Positions 1 through 4,694 of a stretch of 5,227 nucleotides of DNA are shown one piece after another. Numbering within the stretch: position 1 is the stretch's first letter; each line of letters opens with the position of its first letter. This DNA comes from Sphingomonadaceae bacterium. GTDB taxonomy: Bacteria; Pseudomonadota; Alphaproteobacteria; Sphingomonadales; Sphingomonadaceae. The DNA is taken from NCBI GenBank assembly GCA_013821585.1, contig JACDGO010000182.1:1-5227 (forward strand), in the 5' to 3' direction. The position numbers were made by a program, and so were the translations under genes. Below the pieces are notes generated by a model. That model saw nothing but the letters and a program-made list of their open reading frames with translations, made no database searches and was not told the DNA's origin.

Positions 1-98
1 TGCGAGGAGCCCGTAGCGGGCACCGGCGTCGTGGTCTGGGCGCCGGCGAGCGTGGCGAAGCCGAGCGCGGCCGAGGCGAGGACAAGCTTCACGGTCAT
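1..98 (-). CDS. Exported protein of unknown function, N-terminal fragment
   Basis: Only the first 32 codons lie inside the window; the gene continues beyond base 1. The fragment reads as a classical Sec signal peptide: Met-Thr-Val-Lys, then a hydrophobic core (about residues 5-18, LVLASAALGFATLA), then a small-residue cleavage site (AGA, cut before Gln21). The mature part begins with a Thr/Pro-rich stretch (QTTTPVPATGSS), typical of a flexible linker at the start of a periplasmic or surface protein. The ATG at 98-96 is supported by an AAGGTG ribosome binding site six bases upstream. A GTG two codons later (Val3) is an alternative start that would also leave an intact signal peptide. An EcfG-type promoter about 37 bases upstream suggests general-stress control. 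The function cannot be told from this fragment. Confidence 0.75.
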   Translation of the reverse strand, partial: MTVKLVLASAALGFATLAGAQTTTPVPATGSS

Positions 99-104
99 GG
101 GTCG

Positions 105-110
105 CACCTT
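105..110 (-). promoter_or_regulatory. Ribosome binding site of the exported-protein gene
   Basis: On the minus strand this reads AAGGTG, a good Shine-Dalgarno match six bases before the ATG at 98-96. It supports that start codon and shows that the truncated minus-strand reading frame is a real gene. Confidence 0.6.
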
Positions 111-134
111 CGAAAAATGGATCGATGCCGTTCA

Positions 135-159
135 AACGGTCGATGGCCGCTCGCGTTCC
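135..159 (-). promoter_or_regulatory. Candidate EcfG (general stress response) promoter
   Basis: On the minus strand the sequence is GGAAC (159-155), a 16-base spacer (154-139) and CGTT (138-135) followed by T. This matches the known EcfG consensus of Alphaproteobacteria, GGAAC-N16/17-CGTT. It lies directly upstream of the exported-protein gene. Transcription would start near base 128, giving a leader of about 30 bases with the ribosome binding site inside it. I looked at the other GGAAC occurrences on both strands by eye and found none followed by CGTT at the right spacing, so this is not a background hit repeated through the window. Regulation by EcfG is inferred from the motif alone. Confidence 0.6.
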
Positions 160-248
160 GAATCCGGGTGGCCTCTCGCGCCGCCGGTCGGGGCATGGCG
201 GTTGGCATCCCCCGGCGGTTACGCTAACTCGCGGCGACGGGGACGCCG

Positions 249-1550
249 ATGATCGACCTGCTGGCCCGCTTCGGTTTGCATTGCGCGACGGCGGAGGACG
301 AGCGTGTTTTCGCCGACCGGTTCCTGCTCCGCACGATCGCGGAATCGCAGCTGTTCCTCTTCGCCAGCGCGCTGTTCGTCTATGCCTTTTTCGTGTGGGA
401 CCGGATCATCGACCCTGTGCATTGGGGCACGACCCACATGCTGCGCGGACTGGTGATCGCGCCGTTGATGGCGCTGTGCGCCGCCAGCCTGTTCACCGCC
501 TTCGGCAAGCGCCACTTCGAAGCGGTGATCCTGACCGCGTTGCTGGTCTGCCAGACGGGACTGGCGGTGGTCTATGCGATCCTCGACCATGGCTATGATT
601 ATGCCGCGCTCGGCTTTTCGCTGGCGCTGCTCGGCACGACCGCGATGTTCCCGATCCGCTCGCGCTTCCTGATAATCGCGTCGTTCCTGACGCTGGTCAT
701 CGTCGTCACCGGCCACCTCTTAGCGGCCAACGCGCGGCCCGGCTGGATCGTCGTCAATCTGATGGCGGTATTATGCGCGATCATCTTCGGGACGTTGTCG
801 GCCTATATTCGCGAGCGCGGCGCGCGCGCCGCCTACCGGACGCAGAAGGAATTGAACGCGTCGCGCGAGCGCGTCGACGACCTGCTCCATTCGATGCTCC
901 CGCGCGAGATCGTGACGCGCATTCAGGCGGGCGAAACCGCGATCGCGGATTCGCACGGCGAGGTCAGCATCATCTTCGCCGATCTCGTCGGCTTCACCGA
1001 GCTGTCGCGCAAGATCAGCCCCGCGCACCTCGTCAAGGTGCTCAACACCCTGTTCTCGACCTTCGACCTGGAGGCGGAGCGTTTCGCGATCGATCGGATC
1101 AAGACGATCGGCGACGCCTATATGGCGATCGGCGGCCTCACTCGCGCGCCGGGCGTGCGGGACCATGCCGAGAACGCCGCCGAACTCGCCTTCGCGATGC
1201 AGGCAGCGGTGCAACGCCTCGTCGACGGAATGGGCTATCCGGTCCAGATTCGCATCGGCCTTCACGTCGGGCCGGTGGTCGCCGGGGTGATCGGCGTCAG
1301 GCGCCCCGCGTTCGATTGCTGGGGCGAGTCCGTCAACCTCGCCAACCGTCTCGAAACCCGCGCCGAGCCGGGTACGATCCTGATTTCCGAAAGCGCTTAT
1401 TGGCGGCTGCGGCCAGCCTATGAGATCGAAATGCACGACGACATCGACCTCAAGGGCATCGGCACCGCGAAAGTCTATCAGCTCGTCGGACGCAAGGCGC
1501 GGCGGACCGCCGACATCGACTCGCTCGCTGAGCCTGTGACGTCCGCTTAG
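249..1550 (+). CDS. Membrane-bound class III adenylate cyclase
   Basis: The 433-residue protein should make cAMP from ATP on the cytoplasmic side of the inner membrane. The N-terminal half holds about six membrane helices (roughly 34-50, 65-84, 91-111, 118-136, 139-159, 166-186). A charged linker (about 195-228) with LLHSMLP at 212-218 follows, the usual transducer element before a cyclase domain. The catalytic domain (about 235-415) has both metal aspartates (D245 in FADLVGFT, D289 in KTIGD), the adenine-selecting pair K285 and D356 (in FDCWGES), and the transition-state residues N363 and R367. This complete set predicts an active homodimer specific for ATP rather than GTP. Six helices plus one catalytic domain and a length near 440 match the M. 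tuberculosis Rv1625c type. The ATG is the first possible start after an in-frame TAA at 225; GGGGA at 239-243 is a modest ribosome binding site. The membrane ligand, if any, is unknown. Confidence 0.93.
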   Translation: MIDLLARFGLHCATAEDERVFADRFLLRTIAESQLFLFASALFVYAFFVWDRIIDPVHWGTTHMLRGLVIAPLMALCAASLFTAFGKRHFEAVILTALLVCQTGLAVVYAILDHGYDYAALGFSLALLGTTAMFPIRSRFLIIASFLTLVIVVTGHLLAANARPGWIVVNLMAVLCAIIFGTLSAYIRERGARAAYRTQKELNASRERVDDLLHSMLPREIVTRIQAGETAIADSHGEVSIIFADLVGFTELSRKISPAHLVKVLNTLFSTFDLEAERFAIDRIKTIGDAYMAIGGLTRAPGVRDHAENAAELAFAMQAAVQRLVDGMGYPVQIRIGLHVGPVVAGVIGVRRPAFDCWGESVNLANRLETRAEPGTILISESAYWRLRPAYEIEMHDDIDLKGIGTAKVYQLVGRKARRTADIDSLAEPVTSA

Positions 1551-1582
1551 CCCGGCATGCCCTTACTATCGCGCGCCCGGCG

Positions 1583-2359
1583 CTACGACGCCGAACGGCT
1601 TTCAAACAGATTCCGAAACTGCTGAAGCTCACGGCGGTCGATGTCGGAAACCGCCCAGAACTCCAGCCCGTCCCGGGTCCATCGAACGAGATTGTAGCTG
1701 TCGCGCCGCGTCGCGACGCCGACCGGCGAGGAGAAAGCGCCCGCCGGGCGGACGAACAGGTTTATGGTATGCAGGCGGCGGTGATAGACCAGTGCCGCGA
1801 CGACGCGCCCCTCGATATAGTCGAGACGCCCGCCGGCGAGCGGGAATCCTTGATCGGCGAGTTCGACGACGGGCGGCGCGAAATCGATTCGCCCATTGAA
1901 CCAAGGCTTCACGACATGCCGGTCCGACGTCGCGACGTCGGTGAGATGACTGGCGAGGAGCGAGCGCACATGGCTCGCGACAAGCTGATCCTGCACGCCG
2001 GTGGTGGTCAGCTGCGGCATTGCGATCAGGAACGCCAAGCTGGCCGCGATCCCGGTGAAAACGCCGCCAGTCAGCCAGCGGCCGTTGAACGTCCCGCCGC
2101 GCTGACGCGCCATCGGAGGAGCCGCCCGGGCGCCGGCTTCCGCGAGCGTGTGCTCGATCCGGCCGCGAAGGGCTTCCGGCGCGTGGTGCCGCACGCCCGC
2201 CGCCGAAAGCTCGGCCCGCATCGCCACCAGCCGTCGCAGTGCCTCCGCGCATCCGGCGCAGATTTTCACGTGGTCCTCGATCGCGACGCTGTTGATGGCG
2301 TCGAGCTCGCCGTCGATCAGGCCATGGAGGAGCAATATGCGATCCGGGCACGCGTTCAT
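1583..2359 (-). CDS. Transmembrane zinc-type anti-sigma factor (RsiW/COG5662-like)
   Basis: This 258-residue protein should hold the neighbouring ECF sigma factor inactive at the inner membrane. The cytoplasmic N-terminus is a ZAS-type domain (about 5-75) with the signature HVKICAGC (H30, C34, C37, the H-x3-C-x2-C motif) and a possible fourth zinc ligand, H12, in LLHGLIDGELD. One membrane helix follows at about 95-114. The remaining 140 or so residues should be periplasmic and resemble the sensor part of COG5662 anti-sigma factors, with GGRLDYIEGRVVAALVYHRR (177-196), HTINLFV, and a C-terminal NLVRWTRDGLEFWAVSD segment. The start is set by the ATGA overlap with the sigma stop codon; the reading frame is open further upstream, but that stretch lies inside the sigma gene in another frame. 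The overlap implies translational coupling and matched amounts of the two proteins. The inducing signal cannot be read from the sequence; oxidants or metals are guesses from the redox neighbours. Confidence 0.9.
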   Translation of the reverse strand: MNACPDRILLLHGLIDGELDAINSVAIEDHVKICAGCAEALRRLVAMRAELSAAGVRHHAPEALRGRIEHTLAEAGARAAPPMARQRGGTFNGRWLTGGVFTGIAASLAFLIAMPQLTTTGVQDQLVASHVRSLLASHLTDVATSDRHVVKPWFNGRIDFAPPVVELADQGFPLAGGRLDYIEGRVVAALVYHRRLHTINLFVRPAGAFSSPVGVATRRDSYNLVRWTRDGLEFWAVSDIDRRELQQFRNLFESRSAS

Positions 2360-3021
2360 GGCCGTATCTCCCGCTCGAACCCGGTCTCGGGAAGAAGCAG
2401 CTGCCCCAACATCTGCCGGGCGCGTGACAATCGCGACATCACCGTGCCGATCGGCGCATCGGTCAACAGGGCGATCTCCTGATAGGAAAGCTCTTCCAGC
2501 TCGCGCAACACCAGTGCTTCGCGAAACGGCTCGGGCAAGTTCTCGATGGTGGTTCGCACCGTCTCCACATCGTGACGCCGCAACAATATCGCTTCCGGAT
2601 TGTCGTGATCGATCGCGTGCGGGGGCGCCGGGCAATCGAACGCAACGTCTTCCATTGCCTCGCGCATATCGCGCGGGGTGCGATCGGTCTTTACCCAGTT
2701 CAGGAAGCAGTTGCGCACGATCGCCAGCAGCCACGCCTTGGGAGCCTCGCCGCGAAAGGCGTGAAAGCCGCGAAAGGCGCGCAGGAACGCCTCCTGCACG
2801 ATGTCTTCAGCCGCGACCGGATCGCGCGCCAGAAAACGCGCGAAATTATAGGCTGCGTCCATATGCGGGAGAATGATGTCGCGGAACCGGCTGGTTTGAT
2901 CGATAGTAAACTCGTCGGACGCACGATCCGGCCGGGTGGCGCTGAACACCAGATGGGGACGGAACAGGCGCTTGCCCCGCGTCACCGGGCAGAAGACATA
3001 TTCGTCGGGAGGCAATGCCAT
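2356..3021 (-). CDS. ECF-family RNA polymerase sigma factor
   Basis: The protein directs RNA polymerase to a small stress regulon when freed from its anti-sigma partner. Counted from the ATG at 3021 it has 221 residues. Sigma region 2 is at about 45-112, with RFRDIILPHMDAAYN, AEDIVQEAFLRAFRGF (region 2.2) and FRGEAPKAWLLAIVRNCFLNW (regions 2.3-2.4, promoter melting and -10 recognition). Region 4 is at about 150-205, with LPEPFREALVLRELEELSY and the helix-turn-helix EIALLTDAPIGTVMSRLSRA that reads the -35 element. Regions 1 and 3 are absent, as in the ECF family. The stop codon overlaps the anti-sigma start (ATGA). The start is uncertain: an ATG at 3060 would add 13 residues, and GTG codons at 2985 and 2949 would shorten the protein. 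None has a clear ribosome binding site. I prefer 3021 because codons upstream of it lose the strong third-position G/C bias. I could not assign the ECF subgroup. Confidence 0.9.
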   Translation of the reverse strand: MALPPDEYVFCPVTRGKRLFRPHLVFSATRPDRASDEFTIDQTSRFRDIILPHMDAAYNFARFLARDPVAAEDIVQEAFLRAFRGFHAFRGEAPKAWLLAIVRNCFLNWVKTDRTPRDMREAMEDVAFDCPAPPHAIDHDNPEAILLRRHDVETVRTTIENLPEPFREALVLRELEELSYQEIALLTDAPIGTVMSRLSRARQMLGQLLLPETGFEREIRP

Positions 3022-3073
3022 GAAGTCATGTGCTTGATCCCGTCGATTGCCTCGGACCATTTGGTGCGATCAT

Positions 3074-3568
3074 TCAGCCAAGCGCCGCGATAAATAGCCG
3101 ACGCGCCCCTTCCAGGGAAACGCCGAATACCAGATGTGAAACCAGCCCGTAGCAGTGCGTGCCGACCGGAACGCTGGTCCATTTGTCGCCGAAGCCGAGC
3201 GCGGGCAGCGCGCCCTCATCGAGCACCAGCCAGATCGCCACCGCATAAATCGATCCCGCGCCGATGGTAATCAAGGGAACATAAGCGGCAATACATGCAT
3301 AGATCACGCCGAGCGCGGCCCCCAGGCTGTAATGCACCGCGTTCCCGGCAAGGGGCCGCATTGCCTGCGGGATCGCCTTGCCGCTCACCATACGGAACGC
3401 GGCGGCGGCGACCTTGATCGTTGCGGGTTCCGGGCGGTCGCCGCCGCGCGACTCGGTCCGGTCGAAGGCGGCGCAGATCGCCTGAAATGTGTTCATTGCG
3501 AAAGATGCGAAGAGTCCGGCGGCGATGCCGACGGCGGCGCTCATGACCAGTCCCAGCGAAAAGCTCAC
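3074..3568 (-). CDS. DUF1440 (YagU-like) small inner-membrane protein
   Basis: This predicted inner-membrane protein of 164 residues has about four hydrophobic segments (roughly 5-28, 78-97, 99-116, 136-151). The N-terminal IAAGLFASFAMNTFQ, the central HYSLGAALGVIYA and the C-terminal GLVSHLVFGVSLEGARR resemble the DUF1440/YagU family, whose biochemical role is not established. Residues 35-48 form a charged loop (DRTESRGGDRPEPA). The GTG start at 3568 overlaps the b561 stop codon in a GTGA arrangement, indicating translational coupling. An ATG eight codons later (3544) has a better ribosome binding site (GGGA, six bases upstream) and also fits the family, so the true N-terminus may be there. 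Its place between cytochrome b561 and the sigma factor suggests a role in the same envelope response, but no catalytic or metal motif is visible. Confidence 0.75.
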   Translation of the reverse strand: MSFSLGLVMSAAVGIAAGLFASFAMNTFQAICAAFDRTESRGGDRPEPATIKVAAAAFRMVSGKAIPQAMRPLAGNAVHYSLGAALGVIYACIAAYVPLITIGAGSIYAVAIWLVLDEGALPALGFGDKWTSVPVGTHCYGLVSHLVFGVSLEGARRLFIAALG

Positions 3569-4146
3569 GGCGCGGTCTCGATGCGGCGCGGGGCCAGCCC
3601 GAGCATCTTTCTCAGAACGTCGTTCCGGTCGATAAAATGGTTCTTCAGCGCGCCAAGAATATGCAGCCCGATGATCGTCATCAGGACGAACGCCGTGATG
3701 ATATGGATATGGTGAACCAGTTTTGCCTGCTCGCCTTTGAAGTGGACGAAACCCGGCAATTTGACGCCGAAGAACCGCGCCGGCTCGCCATAGGCGGTGG
3801 CCCAGAGATAGCCGGACACCGGCATGACGAAAAGTCCGGCGTAGAGGAGAACTTGCGCGCCGCGCGCTGCGACGATTTCCAGCGCCGGAGTTTCCGCTGT
3901 CGGCCACGGCGATCTTTCGCCGACTCGCCAGAGCAGCCGGAACGCCATCAGCGCGATGATCAGCAGGCCGAAGGATTTGTGGACGTCGATCACCGAATAA
4001 TAGTTCATCTCGCCTGCCCGAGTGCTGGTGTCGAGACTGACGGCATATAGGCCCGCCGCGATCATGCCGAAGACGGTCAGCGCGATCGACCAGTGCAGCG
4101 CGCGGGTTACCCAGCCCCATCGCTCGTTCGTGCTTCGTAATGCCAT
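3565..4146 (-). CDS. Cytochrome b561 (bacterial CybB/YceJ type)
   Basis: This di-haem b integral membrane protein of 193 residues should pass electrons between the quinone pool and a periplasmic or membrane acceptor. Four membrane helices are visible (about 17-36, 51-73, 96-115, 144-167). The four histidines that bind the two haems in this family are present: H18 (RALHWS), H56 (DVHKSFG), H148 (HHIHII) and H162 (GLHILGALKNHF), the last two 14 residues apart as expected. The C-terminal FIDRNDVLRKML is also typical. The ATG at 4146 is chosen because AGAGGA ends seven bases before it and MALRSTNERW is the usual family N-terminus; an upstream TTG at 4167 lies in the leader and is unlikely. The gene begins 34 bases after the cupredoxin stop and overlaps the DUF1440 start by four bases. 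The copper protein encoded just upstream is a plausible electron partner, by inference only. Confidence 0.92.
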   Translation of the reverse strand: MALRSTNERWGWVTRALHWSIALTVFGMIAAGLYAVSLDTSTRAGEMNYYSVIDVHKSFGLLIIALMAFRLLWRVGERSPWPTAETPALEIVAARGAQVLLYAGLFVMPVSGYLWATAYGEPARFFGVKLPGFVHFKGEQAKLVHHIHIITAFVLMTIIGLHILGALKNHFIDRNDVLRKMLGLAPRRIETAP

Positions 4147-4153
4147 GACGGCG

Positions 4154-4160
4154 TCCTCTC
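4154..4160 (-). promoter_or_regulatory. Ribosome binding site of cytochrome b561
   Basis: The minus strand reads GAGAGGA here, a strong Shine-Dalgarno sequence seven bases before the ATG at 4146. It decides the start in favour of 4146 over the TTG at 4167. It is the strongest ribosome binding site I found in the operon. Confidence 0.7.
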
Positions 4161-4180
4161 TGATCAAATCGTCGGTGAAA

Positions 4181-4465
4181 TCAGTCGGTGACCGTGATCA
4201 CGCCGCTCATGTCGTTGTGGCCGCTGCCGCAGAATAGGTCGCAGGTGAACGGATAGGTTCCGGCCTTGTCCGGCACGACGCGCACGCGAACGAATTGGCC
4301 TGGCAGAACGTCGGCCCGGATATTCAGTCCCTTGACATGAAAGCCGTGGAGGCGGTCTTCCGAGATCAGCTCGAGGATGACAGGCTCGCCGCGTTTCAGG
4401 GTGATCTTGCCGGGCGAATATTCGTAGCGCTCGGCGGTGATCTTGATGACTTTTTCCGCGTTCAC
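4181..4465 (-). CDS. Small CuA-type cupredoxin domain protein
   Basis: The 94-residue product is a single cupredoxin fold, beginning KVIKITAERYEYSPGKITL and ending GVITVTD. It carries the ligand pattern of the binuclear CuA site of cytochrome oxidase subunit II and nitrous oxide reductase: CDLFCGSGHNDM gives C75, C79, H83 and M86 (C-x3-C-x3-H-x2-M), and H40 in LHGFHVKG is the likely upstream histidine. The expected role is copper binding or electron transfer, normally outside the cytoplasm. No signal peptide or membrane anchor is visible. The start is a GTG without a clear ribosome binding site, and an in-frame TGA twelve bases upstream prevents a longer protein. The other two upstream frames also lack a hydrophobic signal. 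It is the first gene of the operon, 34 bases ahead of cytochrome b561. A lost export signal, an unnoticed frameshift, or a true cytoplasmic copper protein are all possible. Confidence 0.82.
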   Translation of the reverse strand: MNAEKVIKITAERYEYSPGKITLKRGEPVILELISEDRLHGFHVKGLNIRADVLPGQFVRVRVVPDKAGTYPFTCDLFCGSGHNDMSGVITVTD

Positions 4466-4505
4466 CCGGGCGGATCATGGCATGCGCCCCTGTCCGAGTG
4501 TCCGC

Positions 4506-4517
4506 CGCCGCGCGGCG
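4506..4517. repeat. Perfect 12-base GC palindrome in the cupredoxin leader
   Basis: CGCCGCGCGGCG is its own reverse complement and sits within a longer run of G and C (4502-4521), between the candidate operon promoter and the cupredoxin start. In the transcript it could take part in a stable GC hairpin, or it could be an operator. GC-only palindromes also arise easily by chance in such DNA. Confidence 0.3.
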
Positions 4518-4544
4518 CGGGATGCCCGATGCTTCCTGACACCA

Positions 4545-4572
4545 AGACCGTCTCACGCCGGACTTTATTCCC
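4545..4572 (-). promoter_or_regulatory. Candidate ECF-type promoter of the five-gene operon
   Basis: On the minus strand the sequence has GGGAAT (4572-4567, followed by AAA), a 16-base spacer and CGGTCT (4550-4545). A GGAA-containing -35 and a GTC-containing -10 at 16-base spacing is the general form of ECF promoters, so autoregulation by the sigma factor encoded downstream is plausible. GGGAATAAA occurs nowhere else that I could find in the window. Transcription would begin near 4538, leaving a leader of about 70 bases before the cupredoxin GTG. The -10 half is short and the region is GC-rich, so chance resemblance cannot be excluded. Confidence 0.45.
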
Positions 4573-4616
4573 GCCATTTGAAAAAATTCTGGAAGGAAAC
4601 TTCGGGGCGAGGATCG

Positions 4617-4694
4617 ATGAGGCGTCGCGCCAATCGCGGACTATGCCGCACCGTGGCCCCGGAGCTTCGACGGGCACCGCGCGTTGACCCGTGA
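4617..4694 (+). other. Possible arginine-rich leader ORF (25 codons)
   Basis: A short frame starts with ATG at 4617, preceded by GGGGCGAGGA (4604-4613), and ends at a TGA (4692-4694) that overlaps the next gene's ATG as TGATG. The product (MRRRANRGLCRTVAPELRRA then PRVDP) has eight arginines. The overlap could couple translation to the membrane protein, which lacks its own ribosome binding site. The ribosome site is close to the ATG, and codon use (AGG, CTA, GGA) is not typical of the window, so it may be chance. Confidence 0.2.

Noticed and set aside
202..230. Sigma-70-like promoter for the cyclase gene (TTGGCA, 17 bases, TAACTC)
   Set aside because: The -35 box is good, but the -10 box matches TATAAT poorly, and such half-matches are common. 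Not strong enough to list as a feature.
771..1436. Long minus-strand frame inside the cyclase gene
   Set aside because: It is antisense to the conserved catalytic domain, rich in Arg, Asp and His as expected of a high-GC shadow frame, and shows no recognisable domain.
1578..1593. Small inverted repeat CGGCG-ctacga-CGCCG at the convergent gene ends, as a terminator
   Set aside because: The stem has only five pairs, overlaps the anti-sigma stop codon and is not followed by a T-run on either strand. I found no convincing intrinsic terminator between the cyclase and anti-sigma genes.
1583..2734. A longer version of the anti-sigma frame beginning at 2734 (383 residues)
   Set aside because: The extra 125 residues lie inside the sigma factor gene in another frame and show no zinc-domain similarity. 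The ATGA overlap at 2359 and the normal ZAS N-terminus give the correct start.
1769..3093. Long plus-strand frames opposite the anti-sigma and sigma genes
   Set aside because: They mirror two well-supported genes, have no ribosome binding site or domain motif, and carry the Arg/Ala-rich composition of shadow frames.
3569..4120. Upstream extension of the DUF1440 frame to 4120
   Set aside because: This part is an out-of-frame shadow of the cytochrome b561 gene, rich in Arg and without membrane character. The family-like sequence begins only after the b561 stop.
4164..4577. Minus-strand frame overlapping the cupredoxin gene in another frame, as a source of a missing signal peptide
   Set aside because: Its N-terminus is polar and Arg-rich, with no hydrophobic core, so it does not supply an export signal for the cupredoxin.
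4592..4603. GAAG-GAAA-CTTC mini hairpin in the divergent region
   Set aside because: A four-pair stem cannot be told from chance and cannot be extended in either direction.
4578..4606. TTGAAA as the -35 box of a promoter for the right-hand membrane gene
   Set aside because: No acceptable -10 box lies 16-18 bases downstream; the sequence there is TTCGGG.
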